Assembly (NCBI GenBank): GCA_951804985.1
Contig: OX638135.1
Span: 4,844,093 to 4,908,092, forward strand
Direction: 5' to 3'
DNA length: 64,000 nucleotides
Source: Dryomyza anilis
Lineage: Eukaryota > Arthropoda > Insecta > Diptera > Dryomyzidae
Part shown: positions 10,764-21,394 of the stretch, piece after piece
How positions within the stretch are numbered: position 1 is the stretch's first letter
Layout: each line of letters opens with the position of its first letter
Translations under genes and position numbers: made by a program
The notes under the pieces: model-generated
What the model was told of the DNA's origin: nothing
Database searches by the model: none
What the model saw: only the letters and a program-made list of their open reading frames with translations

Positions 10764-11145
10764 TTATGTTTGCATTATCTGCTCAAAACTCAGTAGAGCG
10801 TCCATTAAATTACAATAATGGCGATCCGCATTTAACATCCTCGGATCGTCTAAGTTAAAAAATAGATGTTCAGTTAAAAAATAGATCTAACAACCCTTCC
10901 CTAATTCCAACATCTATCAAATTTACTGACGGGAGTGTTACGACTTCTAGTATTTCAATTTGAGGATTTACTGTTAATAAAATTTTTATTATTAATATAA
11001 AATAATTTTAAAAAATATATTTAGTTATTTACTTACAATTATAAGTTTTTGCCTTTTTATACGAAAAATTATGTTTTCGCAGGATATGCCGCTTCAGATT
11101 GTTTCTAGTCGAGAATTTTAAATGTGGACAAAATTCACACTCCAT
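10764..11145 (-). pseudogene. Small C2H2 zinc-finger gene of the Polinton, one intron, frame broken
   Basis: The minus strand begins MECEFCPHLKF with a C2H2 finger (C..C, then LKRHILRKH). The first exon (11145-11037) ends at a GTAAGT donor; the acceptor is at 10971-10973 (66-bp intron). The second exon runs on but a 19-bp stretch is tandemly duplicated (about 10854-10892, built on ATCTATTTTTTAACT), which shifts the frame. After it the sequence stays open to a TAA at 10764 (blocks LFFNLDDPRMLN, LLSFEQIMQT). Its finger resembles the one at the start of the polymerase. Function unknown, possibly regulatory. Confidence 0.55.
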
Positions 11146-11506
11146 TTTTTAATGTTTATATATTAAAAGTGTGAAAACGATTAAAATTTATTAGTATATC
11201 CATTGTATAGAACACCTTTATACATCAAAGTATGTAATATGATATATGTTTAACTGAATATATAAATTTGAATTCAGCAAAATTTAAAGTATATCTAGTG
11301 GAATACACCGGAAGTCAATAAAATTCAGAATACGATTTCATAATTTTTGTACATTTTATAACAACTCCGTTTTCTATATTTTACTAAGTAATTTGAGATA
11401 TCCCTACTATGCAAAAAAATATTGATGGTAGGTAATGTTAATTTGATCTATAAATTTTATATAAATCTATCACTTCAATCCAACGTATCCAAAAACATAT
11501 TTTAAA

Positions 11507-14500
11507 ATGTTCGTGTGTGAAATGTGTAAAAAGTCCTACGGGAAGTTATATAATTTAAAAAGGCACATCCTAAATGTGCATGACAATAAAAACTTTACAT
11601 GTAAAAAATGTAATAAAACGTTCTCAAGGGAATACAATTTAAAAGTTCATTTATCGAAACATGATCAGGAGCTGTATATCAAGAAGACAAAACTACAGGT
11701 GGAACCGGTAATGGATAATGATGGAGCATCAACTAGCAATGAAACAGTTAATTGTATATTCTGCAATTGTTTCGTTCATAAATCTTTATGGAAAGCTCAT
11801 ATAAGAACAAATTTACATAAGAAATCCGCTGAGAAGGATGATAAAGATGGTTTCAAGCTTATAAAAAATGCATTCAAACAAAATGTATGCAATTATATCT
11901 TGTATAATGGTGACGAAGGCGAGTTAAATATAAAAGATTACTTGAAATATAGAACCACAACTAATAGCTTTACTAAAACGTGAGTTATTATCAAAAAAAA
12001 TCAATAAAATTTAATGTCGAAGTCTCCGGAGAATATATTCTTCCGGTTAAACCTGAAAATGGAGATGATGAATTTAAAATATCAGTTGTGTCCCATATAA
12101 CTAAGCAGTTTACATTAAAACGTGAGTTATTATCAAAAAAATCAATAAAATTTAATGTCGAAGTCTCCGGAGAATATATTCTTCCGGTTAAACCTGAAAA
12201 TGGAGATGATGAATTTAAAATATCAGTTGTGTCCCATATAACTAAGCAGTTTACATTAATATCAGAGAGTGACATCAGTACGGCTATTTTAAATATGAAG
12301 GATGTAATAATACAAAAAATTGATGAATTTCAAGAAAGAGATAGTGGTTGGTCTTTAACAAAAATTAATAAAATTGAAGTTAACATCAATCAGTACATGC
12401 CATTAAGGGGACTGAACTATTTTGAACTTCCTCAATGCATACAAAATAAAAAAGCTTGTGTTAATGTTCATAATAATGACATTTACTGCTTTAAATGGGC
12501 AATTATATCAGCTCTTATGTATTCAAATATCAAAAATACATCTCGAATACAATCTTATTGAATAGAGGATATTACTGATGATATTATAAATATTGATGGA
12601 AATTGTATTAATTTTACTGGAATAGAATTCCATCACAAAGTGAAGAATACGAAAATATTCGAACAAGAAAACTCAATTAGCATAAACATATTTATGCATA
12701 ATGAAGTTAATATAAATAAATATGAAATACTGGGACCAGTATAAAAGACAAAAAATGAACAACCAATACATATTAATATTCTATTTTGTGAAAACGAGAC
12801 AAGTACTCATTACGTATGGATTAGAGACATAAGTCGTCTTATTAGTACACAGTCACGTAAAAGAAATCATAAATTATTTGTATGTAATAATTGCATACTT
12901 CAATTAATGGATTTCGAATCATTGCTAGTACCATTAGCAGGATGTACGCCAGATCCTTTAAATTCCTTCACCAATACAGTACAGGAACATGTACCTTGTG
13001 CTTTTTCATGGTATATGAAAGGAGCCTGTGATGACAAGTTTGATGAAATGAAAACATATATAGGTAAATATAAACTGAGAGTAATCAAATGTATACTATA
13101 CAATTTTACTGTTTATTCATTGTAGGATGTGATTGCTCCAAAGTTTTAATAGAGACGCTACTAACTAAAATCAAACAATTGTATTGAAATACAATTGCGA
13201 ATATTCGACCCATCGAGATGACGGAGATGGATAAGATATCGTTTATAGAATGTAAGATATGTATAATATGTAGAAATAGTTTAGATAATAATATTAGTTC
13301 AAAAGTAAGACATCATTGTCATTATACAGGAAAATATTTAGGTGCTGCACATATGTGCAGTAATTTAAAAGCAAAAGCAACTAAATATTTTCCTGTATTT
13401 ACTCATAACTAATCCAAATATGATTTACATTTATTTTTAAGAAATTTAAATGATATTGAAGGTGATATAATTCCTCTAAATAAAGAGGTTTTTTTATCAA
13501 TAACCAAAACAATTAAATTAAATGATGATCATAATTTTAAAATAAGGTTTGTAGACTCATTCAGATTTCTACCAAGTAGCTTGGACAAATTAGTAAAGAC
13601 ATTGAATGAAGATTCAATATATATAACAAAAAAAATCTTTTCAAATAATTCACATAGATTATTATTTCGAAAGGATGTGTTTCCGTATAATTATTTGGAT
13701 AGTTTTCAGAAACTGCATTACCCCCAAGGGATAAGTTCTTTAATACACTAAATAATGAGGAATGTACGGAGAGGATTATATGTTTGCACAAGAAGTTTGG
13801 AATAAATTGTCATGTCAAAGTTTGAAAGATTATTTAATAATATATTTAAATTGTGACGTTGTACTATTAGCAGATATTTTCGAAAATTTTAGGAAAATTT
13901 GCATTCAAATTTATGAATTAGATCCATGCCATTATTTTACAGTACCTGGTTTATCCTGGGATGCTATGCTTAAAATTACTGGTATTGAGTTAGAACTATT
14001 AACAGATATAGATAAGTATACATTTATACAGGATGGCATTCGAGGAGGTCTAACTCAATGTTCAGTTAGACATGTTAAAGCCAATAATAAATTTATGAAT
14101 GAATTTAATCCTAGAGAAAAATCAAAATATTTAATGTATTTCGATGCAAATAATGTATATGGTTATGCAATGTCACAACCATTACCATATAAAGATTTTA
14201 AATTTTTGGATGAAAAAGATATTAAAACGTTCACACCAGAAAAAATTAAATCATTATCAATGAGTTCTGATAAAGGATTAATTTTCGAAGTAGACTTAAG
14301 TTATCCTGAGAATATACATGATATGCATAATGATTTCCCATTTTGTCCAGAAAGTAAAGTATCACCTGCTTCTTCTAAATCTAAAGTACCGAAATTAATT
14401 GCAGATTTAACTCATAAGACTCAATATAAAATCCATTATATGATGCTTCAAGAATGTCTGAAACAGGGCCTAATTTTATTAAAAGTTCACAGAGTATTAG

Positions 14501-15021
14501 AGTTTCAACAAAGCTGTTGGCTTAAAAAATATATCGATCTGAATACTGTTATGAGATCAAAAGCTAAAAATGAATTTGAAAAAAAAATTTATAAACTTAT
14601 GAATAACGCAGTATATGGGAAGACTATGGAAAATGTTGAAAAAAGAAAGAATGTCAAAATTTCATGTAACTGGGAGAATTTAGGAAAAGTAAAAGGAGCA
14701 AGAGCTTTCATAGCAAGTCCAGCTTTTCATAGCCAAACCATTATAGATGAAAATATGGTGATAATTGAATCCAAACAGCTCAGAGTAAAGCTAAATAAAC
14801 CAATATATACAGGGTTTTGTTCAAATTTGTCAAAATTAAAAATGTATGATTTTTATTATAACTACTTAAAAAACAAATTTAATTCAAATATTCGTTTAGT
14901 ATATACGGATACAGACTCGCTTGTAATTGAAGTTAATACCATTGATTTCTGGCATTATAAAATTAATTATATTAAAGCTTTAAATACTGATTTAGATATT
15001 TTTATGAACATAGATATTTAG
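11507..15021 (+). pseudogene. polB: Polinton protein-primed DNA polymerase B with N-terminal zinc fingers, inactivated
   Basis: The N-terminus carries two C2H2 fingers (from 11507; CEMCKKSYG, CKKCNKTFS) and a third CxxC..H element (CIFCNCFVHK). Then come the Polinton N-terminal region, exonuclease motifs Exo I DFES (about 12910), Exo II region HN.SKYDLHLF (13405-13430) and Exo III CDVVLLADIF (about 13855), and polymerase motifs FDANNVYG (14139), KLMNNAVYG (14594) and YTDTDSL (14902). A 62-bp intron at 13064-13125 keeps the frame. Lesions: a 142-bp tandem duplication with one extra A (11975-12257), in-frame stops at 12559, 12742, 13185 and 13410 (the last inside Exo II), and frameshifts near 13712 and 13768. 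Just after YTDTDSL the frame diverges and stops at 15021, so the C-terminal portion is missing. Replication function is that of the family; this copy cannot be active. Confidence 0.93.
11975..12257 (+). repeat. 142-bp tandem duplication within polB
   Basis: The block starting AAAACGTGAGTTATTATC is present at 11975 and again at 12117. The two copies are identical except for a run of eight versus seven A. The extra base puts the copies in different frames, so the first copy ends the upstream frame at 11983. Confidence 0.9.
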
Positions 15022-15141
15022 AAAATTAATATGTAAACATATTAAATATAATGTATAATGTTATATACATGTATAATGTATTAAATTAAATAAACAATAA
15101 AATAAAAATTCAATTTTATATATGTAAAAAAAAATGCTTTT

Positions 15142-15778
15142 TTATTTAATATTATACCAATTAACATCATCATAATCATTTTGTAATGTTTTATTTCTTT
15201 GACGAGTAAGGCGAGGTGAGTATTGATATGGTAACATAGTTTGCTTAGTTTTCGGTGTAATTTTACTTCCATCACTTGACAAAATTCGTACTTTAGGTGA
15301 TCCATGATTTGAAAAGTTTTTTTAAACGTTTAGCTGCAAAACTTGCAGAGGTATGATTTATTTTATTAATTGTTGTATCCACATCCATAGAATTTTCTTC
15401 ATGTTCGTTAATATTACTAAATATATGTTCATCAGCATTGAAGTCAGCCTGTGAAGCAAAATCTCTTTTTCCAATATCTTTTGTTTGGGTTTCATTATCG
15501 TTTTTAAATATCTATTTTGTTTGAGTATCCTTATCCCTTAATGATTTATATGACTTTACCGATTTATTCTCTTTCTTCATATTTATTTCTTGTTTGGAAA
15601 AAAAATATTTAGCTAGTTCTTGTTTTATTTCATACCATTTATTTATATCTTTAAGTGTATGAGAGGCATATATCGGAAGAAGTTTTCGTTTTAAAAAATT
15701 TTAATCTGATATATCTTTAGAATAGCGTTCATATGTAGAAGGGTTTAACAATACAAGCTTGGATAAAATATTAGACAT
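15142..15778 (-). pseudogene. Conserved Polinton hypothetical protein, hydrophilic, frame broken
   Basis: The minus strand from ATG 15778 reads SNILSKLVLLNPSTYERY, then a charged Lys/Glu-rich region, ending near LPYQYSPRLTRQRNKTLQ and a TAA at 15142. About 210 codons. The opening LVLLNP.TYERY and the low-complexity middle are like a protein that occurs next to the ATPase in insect Polintons; I do not know its role. Lesions: in-frame stops near codons 26 and 89 and one frameshift close to 15305. The first codon overlaps the last codons of the gene upstream (ATG inside AATGTCTAA), which suggests one compact transcription unit 16725 to 15142. Confidence 0.55.
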
Positions 15779-16112
15779 TATCTAAAATTTTTCCTATAAC
15801 ACCGCTTAAAACAGATGAAATCAAAATTTGAATAAATCCTCCTCGTTGGATTAGATGTTTTCTCTTTGATCGTAAAACAGTTTTTGAGCAGCAAAGTTTT
15901 CTAATGACATTTTTATATGATTTAAACTTTACTAGATCGTTTTTCTTTACATTATGATTTTTATATAAAATATTAAATGCAATTTCATTAATAGCCTTTA
16001 TAAGATTATCATCCGCATTTTTTAGAATTGCATTTCGCAATTTAGGTTTCGCATTTTTAAGAACATATAGAATATATTTGTTCTCCTTCAATCGTTTCAG
16101 TTTGCACGTCAT
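15771..16112 (-). CDS. Conserved Polinton small protein with C-terminal hydrophobic segment (113 aa)
   Basis: Intact. ATG at 16112 (an upstream TTG-initiated extension to 16127 is less likely). The N-terminal half is rich in Lys (YVLKNAKPKLRNAILKN), the middle has INEIAFNILYKN, and the C-terminus has a basic stretch followed by RGGFIQILISSVLSGVIG, a hydrophobic, possibly membrane-active or packing helix. The pattern AKPKLR..I..A...LI.AI.EIA.N.L and a C-terminal GGF are typical of a family conserved among animal Polintons and often found beside the ATPase; function not established to my knowledge. It overlaps the next gene by 8 bp and lies 28 bp after the ATPase stop. Confidence 0.7.
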   Translation of the reverse strand: MTCKLKRLKENKYILYVLKNAKPKLRNAILKNADDNLIKAINEIAFNILYKNHNVKKNDLVKFKSYKNVIRKLCCSKTVLRSKRKHLIQRGGFIQILISSVLSGVIGKILDNV

Positions 16113-16140
16113 TTTGAATTGAAACAAAGCAATAACAATA

Positions 16141-16725
16141 TTATTTATTGAAAATGTTAGATCTGATTCTTAATGCGTTATGTGCTTGTTGTGTAAGATC
16201 TATTAATAAATAACCATGAGCACTCTCAGTACAAGTGTTATATACTCGAACTAATTCTTTATAATTTTCAGGATAAATTTGTCTTGCCAAGCATTGAAAT
16301 TGTAGTTTATCTCCAGGATTTTTAAACATAACTATATATTTTGAATTCAATGATATATCTCTTGTATATGTTCCCTTATGAAAAATATTTTGCGTTACTA
16401 AAACAACTGATAAATTTCGGTGATGTGAACCTTTAGTAAATAGTTCACAAACTTTTTTATTAAATGAGTCTAACATTAAATCATCTAAAATAATTAGTAT
16501 AGATTCATTGGCGGAATTCTCAAAGTCATCTGGAATACCTTCAATAAAATTTACATTATCAATTTCTGGTAATGAGTTTTTTTCAGCATAACACTAAATT
16601 ACTTTCGTAATAGGAGAACTAATTAAATGTTTATTGTTAATAAGATTTATAATAAATGTCGATTTGCCACAACCTGATGGACCACAAACTAACATTGTAA
16701 ATGGATACACAAATTGATGAAACAT
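16141..16725 (-). pseudogene. Polinton genome-packaging ATPase (FtsK/HerA, A32-like), one stop codon
   Basis: Starts at ATG 16725 and reads 194 codons with one in-frame TAG at 16596-16594 (codon 44). Walker A is GPSGCGKST (codons 16-24), Walker B is ILIILDDLM shortly before residue 87, then VVLVTQNIF (sensor-like strand) and a block with RDISLN.KYIVMFKNP. This is the ATPase that in related viruses threads DNA into the capsid. Length and motif order are normal for the family. The single stop between Walker A and Walker B would remove most of the protein unless read through. Confidence 0.88.
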
Positions 16726-16773
16726 TGTTCTCCATGCTATGACTAACTTCAAATAAAAATAATTGTTGGAAGC

Positions 16774-17769
16774 ATGTATTTTTTATATAAATATAAATTT
16801 TTATCAAATCAATCATTTCCATTATTGGCTGAACTCACTATGAGTAAAGAAGTTCTTGTAAATGAATTGCACCGACAAGCAAGAATAAATTTTAAACGGC
16901 GTAGGTTTATACAAAAGTGTATTTCAGATACTTGGCAAATTGATCTTGTAGAAATGATACCTTTTGCAAAGATTAATAAAGTATATAAATATTTACTAAC
17001 TGTTATAGATGTTTTTTCTAAATACGCATATGCAATTCCTGTTAAAACCAAAAGTGGAATCGATGTAACCTTAGCAATGCAAAATATTCTGGAAAAAAAT
17101 AAGAATAAAATTCCAAATAATATTCAATCTGATCAGGGTAAAGAATTTTTCAATTCACATTTTAAAAAATTAATGAATCGATTTGAAATAAACCATTATC
17201 ATACATTTTCCAATATGAAGGCTTCAATAATTGAAAGGTTTAATAGAACTTTTAAAAATTTAATGTGGAAAGACTTTAGTCTTCAAGGTACTTATAAATG
17301 GTTAGAATTGATTACCAAAAATATAAATATATATAATAATAAATATCATCGTAGTATATAAATGTCTCCAAAAAATGTCAATAAATCTAATCAACAAATG
17401 CTTTTAAATACAGTTTACAATCATAATAAAACATTTAAGATGAGCAAATTAAAAATTGGAGATGATGTTCGAATTAGTAAATATAAAGGCACTTTCTATA
17501 AAGCATATGAATCCAATTGGTCCAATGAGGTATTCAAAATAAATAAAATAAAGATCACAAATCCAATTACATATCAATTAATTGATTATCAAGGAGAATT
17601 AATAAAAGGAGGATTTTATGAAGAAGAATTACTTAAAACAGAAACATCAAATACTTATCTAGTTGAAAAGGTTATAAAAAGAAAAAAGGATATGGTATAT
17701 GTCAAATGGTTCGGTTTTAGAAGTGAACATAATTCATGGATCAATAAAAACGATTTATTAACTAAGTAA
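16774..17769 (+). pseudogene. Polinton retroviral-type integrase with C-terminal chromodomain, one stop codon
   Basis: Most likely start is ATG 16840 (MSKEVLVNELH), though the frame is open from 16774. The catalytic DDE triad is visible: Asp in TWQIDLVEM, Asp in IQSDQGKEFF, Glu in ASIIERFNRT. An in-frame TAA at 17359-17361 separates the core from the C-terminal part, which continues in the same frame with KIGDDVRISK (SH3-like) and ends in a chromodomain (YLVEKVIKRKKDMVYVKW, then SWI). Integrase inserts the element; the chromodomain may steer target choice to marked chromatin (family inference). No N-terminal HHCC finger is seen. The gene is divergent from the ATPase with about 115 bp between starts. 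Confidence 0.9.
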
Positions 17770-17870
17770 ACTATATTTAATATAATAATTATGTTGTTCA
17801 AATATTTATATAAATAAAGTGATTTTTAATAAAAAACTAGCATTCTTATTAAAACATTTGAAAATAAAAG

Positions 17871-18791
17871 ATGGGTGATTCCAGTTTTTATGTTACTTTA
17901 TTAAGTAATAATTCCGCAAATATCTATGAAAATACTAAATCTACATTTACAAATTTATTAAAACAATCTTTGATTTTAAATGAAAACTGGGTTGTAGGTT
18001 TAACAGAAATTTCATTTCAACTTGTTAATAACCCATCTACATTTGAAGTATCTCGAAATTTGAATAAAAGGGATATTTTGAAATCAACTTTAAAGTTAAA
18101 TAAAAGTAATATCAAAAATGTAAATAGTGATCTAAAAGTTGATAAAAAAATAAATACTATCCCTATCACATATTTAAATTTCATGGACAAAATAAATCAA
18201 GCTATCACGAATAGAGAAGAAAAACCACAAATTGCAGAAAATCAACTCAATGTCAATCCTGAAACAGTTGTAATAAAAAAAAAATAAAAAAATAAAGAAG
18301 AGTTGAATATCGATAACAAAAAAGATAAAAGTTTAAAATTAATAACTGAAAAATTAGACATTCAAGATAGTATAAATGAAAACCCTGAGTTGGTTGGCGT
18401 AAAAAGCAATATTAATAGACACTTTGTATCGGAGAATACAATACTTAAAATGTTAGATGTTATATCGAATTCTTATGAAAAATTTAATTCACATACAAGT
18501 TATAAATTAGGATCTAGCGAGCTATACAACCTAGTGTTTGTGTATACAGACATTATTAAACCCAGATATGTAGGCGATCAAAAAATAAAATGCTTAAAAA
18601 TATTTCCGTGTTTAAATGAAATAAATTATATTCACTTTAAAAACATTGAATATTATCCATTGGAATCTTCAAATATAAATAATATTTCTATAATGATACG
18701 AGATGATGAAGGAAAGAAAATAAATATTATGTCGAATGAATTCCCCGTTTATTGCACGTTACATTTTCGTAATATAAAAGAAGCTCCATAA
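17871..18791 (+). pseudogene. Polinton minor capsid (penton-like) protein, one stop codon
   Basis: 306 codons from ATG 17871. The N-terminus (FYVTLLSNNSANIYENTKSTF then NWVVGLTEISF) and C-terminus (VFVYTDIIKPRYVGD, then YYPLESS and IMIRDDEGK) match the pattern I know for the single-jelly-roll penton-like protein of Polintons and adintoviruses. In-frame TAA at 18285-18287, in a Lys-rich, low-complexity middle (a run of A), followed by continued open frame. Would form capsid vertices together with the major capsid protein. Confidence 0.82.
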
Positions 18792-18820
18792 GTTGTACTG
18801 ATATCATTTATATGTAAACC

Positions 18821-19242
18821 ATGGATAAGATTTATTCTGAGTACTTTCTTAATCAATCCGGATCAAATTTGGATACTATAGGAGATATATACCATTCTCC
18901 TAGAATTGTTCAATATGGTCGTGGAATTGGTTCATTTTTTCGGCCTTGTATACACATCAAAAACCTCTAATGAAAACTGGATTAAATGCTTTAAAAAACC
19001 ATTCACTCGAAATTGGAAAATCAGTTTTGGAAGAGTTAGGTACTAAATCCATAAAACCTATATTAACTGAACAGGGTAAAAAGGCTGCTCGAAATTTAAA
19101 AGAAAAAGTTATTAGCAAAATTAGAAATATACAAGATGGGAATGGAAAACGTATAAAATTCAAACGACTAAAGAAAAAAGATCATATGAAAACTAAACGT
19201 TCTAGAAGAAGGAAGTTTACTGATATATTTGGCAACTGTTAA
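18821..19242 (+). pseudogene. Polinton pVI-like minor virion protein, one frameshift
   Basis: ATG 18821 opens with MDKIYSEYFLNQSGS, then YGRGIGSFFR, the glycine-rich amphipathic signature of the small Polinton/adintovirus protein that is compared with adenovirus pVI (membrane-active minor capsid protein). Near 18946 the frame shifts and continues KTGLNALKNHSLEIGKSVLEE, ending in a basic tail KTKRSRRRKFTDIFGN. The tail RRRK.TDIF is a strong family mark. Located between penton and MCP genes, 29 bp after the penton stop. Confidence 0.72.
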
Positions 19243-19249
19243 TTTATTT

Positions 19250-20513
19250 ATGATGGCAGGATTTATTGAATGTATGAAAAGTGAATTAGATCTTTTTGAG
19301 TCACCACCTGTAAAAACTAGCATAATTAAAACAGAGGAGGCATCATATAGTCCAATAGCAACAATTGACAACTCTACTACAATAGAATTTCTTTCACTCG
19401 GAAATGGTGAAACATATCGTGATCTAAGTAGTGTTTATTTACGATTAATTGTAGAAATTAATGGAAGTGGAGGAGTCATAAACAATTTACTTCATTCATT
19501 ATTTCGGAGCTGTAGTGTTCATTTAAATAATGGAAATGTATCGCAATCAGATAATAATTATCACTATAGATTTTATATTGAAACATTATTAAACTATGGA
19601 AATGATGCTAAATCTACACATCTTGAATCATGCGGATGGTCATTAGATATAAAAAAAATTAATTCAATAGTTGAGAATGGAAATCCAGGTTTAGCTAGAC
19701 GAAAGAAAACATTTAAAAATGGAGAACGATTGGAAACTTCATGCAGATATATTTAATCAATCTAAATATCTTCTTAATAATGTGGATCTTAAAGTAACCC
19801 TTAATATGGAGAAACCTTCTTTTTATATACTCGAAGATTCAAAATCTGGAGAGTCATCTATTAAAATTCATGAAGCTAACTTATACATTAATCATCTTAC
19901 CATTAATAGTAATATTTTAATGGCACATCATAATGTTTTACAAAGTAGAAATGCTATTTATCCATATAAAAAAATTGAAATCAAGACATTCACCATTCAC
20001 CCCGGCAATCATTCTCTACTGTTAGATAATGTTATAATTGGACAACTTCCAAATTTCTTAATATTTGGTATGGTAACTAATAAAGTATATACTGGTGATC
20101 GTTCGGAAAATCCGTATAACTTTCGCCATTTCAATTTACAAAGATTTAATTTAGTTGTAAATGGAGTACAAGTACCAGCACAGCCGATTGAATTTGATTA
20201 TAAACATGGACGTATAAGTACAAGGGGATATCAAACCTTATTTAAAGGTACTGGCATACATTACTTTGATAAGGGACATCAAATAACTAAAGAATTATTT
20301 GATAACGAATATTTCTTACTTGCATTTGATTTAACACCAGATCATAACAATAACTCACACTGTGGAAACTTAATAAATCAAGGTACAATACGAATTGAAG
20401 GTCGTTTCAGTGAAGCACTTTCTGAAGCAATTACGTGTTTAGCATATTGTGAGTTTGATAGTGTTTTGGAAATTGATAAAAATCGTACTGTATTACAATT
20501 TGAATACAAGTAA
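19250..20513 (+). pseudogene. Polinton major capsid protein (double jelly-roll), one frameshift
   Basis: ATG at 19250 or 19253 (ATG ATG GCA). The N-terminus (ECMKSELDLFESPPVKTSI, then YSPIATIDNSTTIEF) and C-terminus (NPYNFRHFN, LAFDLTPD, LAYCEFDSVLEIDKNR) are typical of the Polinton major capsid protein, the hexon analogue of adenovirus and adintovirus. The frame changes between 19719 and 19756: the first part stops at 19756 and the second continues in another frame to 20513. About 420 codons altogether, a somewhat short but plausible length. 7 bp after the pVI-like gene. Confidence 0.88.
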
Positions 20514-20531
20514 TATACAAGTAGAAAATAA

Positions 20532-20957
20532 TTAGTTATAGAAAATAATTTATATAAAAATTTAGTAACTAAGAAAAATTTTAAAGGAGTTTTTGCATCA
20601 AATCAGCTACCTAGAAATCGAATAAAAAAGCCAGCATTTTATATTGTGAATATGGATTCATCATTTAAAACAGGATCACATTGGATTGTAATATATTTTC
20701 CTCAAAATGGGCCGGCTGAATATTTTTGTTCTGCAGGGAGTTCACCTATTAAATCATTTATAAATTGTATTCAAACCAATGCATCCACATTTATTAAAAG
20801 CAATTTCCGATTACAAAGTGAAATTTCAATGTTATGCGGTGTTTACTGCTGTATATTTATACATTTAAGAAGTAAAAATATTTCTTTTAATAAGTTCTTT
20901 AATTATTTTGATATATATAATTTATATATTAATGATTTTAGCTGTACATTATTTTAA
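20532..20957 (+). pseudogene. Polinton adenain-like cysteine protease, N-terminus unclear
   Basis: Open from 20532 (after a stop) to the stop at 20957, 141 codons. It holds the family start region NFKGVFASNQLP and FYIVNMDS with no Met before it; the first ATG in frame (20652) lies inside the conserved region. Catalytic His is in TGSHWIVIYF, Gln in RLQSE, nucleophile Cys in MLCGVYC. At the acidic position, where relatives have Asp or Glu in a F-acid-x-x-G context, this copy reads EYFCSAG, so the acid seems to be lost. The family cleaves precursor capsid proteins during maturation. Probably inactive. Confidence 0.8.
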
Positions 20958-21103
20958 AAGTATTTTTAAGTTTCCTATAATAAAAAATAAATAAAACAAT
21001 TTAATGAAAATAATTTATAAATTTGTCTTTTTATTTCTATTATTTAAAATTTTTACAAATTCATTGAATATAGTATGATAAAAACATGATTAATAATAAA
21101 CAA

Positions 21104-21382
21104 TTATTTTGTATATTTTATTCTATAATATAATTTTATTAGCTTATCAATGTCTTTGCATTCCTTGTCATAATAATAACAACCACATGTATCTGGTCCC
21201 TCCGTTAAGTCATCTGTGGCCCATGGACAGCTCTTATAATGTACTCCGTGAATAGTTAATATTTTTTCCATATACTGGTAATGCTTACAATAAGGGATAA
21301 ACTTAAAAAACTGTTTTTTATGATCGTCAAATAAAATATTATTAAATCCTTTTAAAAACTTTTTTACTTTTATAACTTCCAT
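21104..21382 (-). CDS. Right-end Polinton small Cys-containing protein (92 aa)
   Basis: Intact frame, ATG at 21382, pointing inward from the right TIR, whose inner edge is at 21395. Contains YCKHYQYMEKI, SCPWATDDL and DTCGCYYYDKEC: six Cys and several His that could bind metal. Preceded by a VKKFLKGF basic N-terminus. No family recognised. It mirrors the left-end gene at 10269: each starts 9-13 bp inside its TIR, so both could be driven by the same TIR sequence. Confidence 0.6.
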   Translation of the reverse strand: MEVIKVKKFLKGFNNILFDDHKKQFFKFIPYCKHYQYMEKILTIHGVHYKSCPWATDDLTEGPDTCGCYYYDKECKDIDKLIKLYYRIKYTK

Positions 21383-21394
21383 AATAATATTCTT

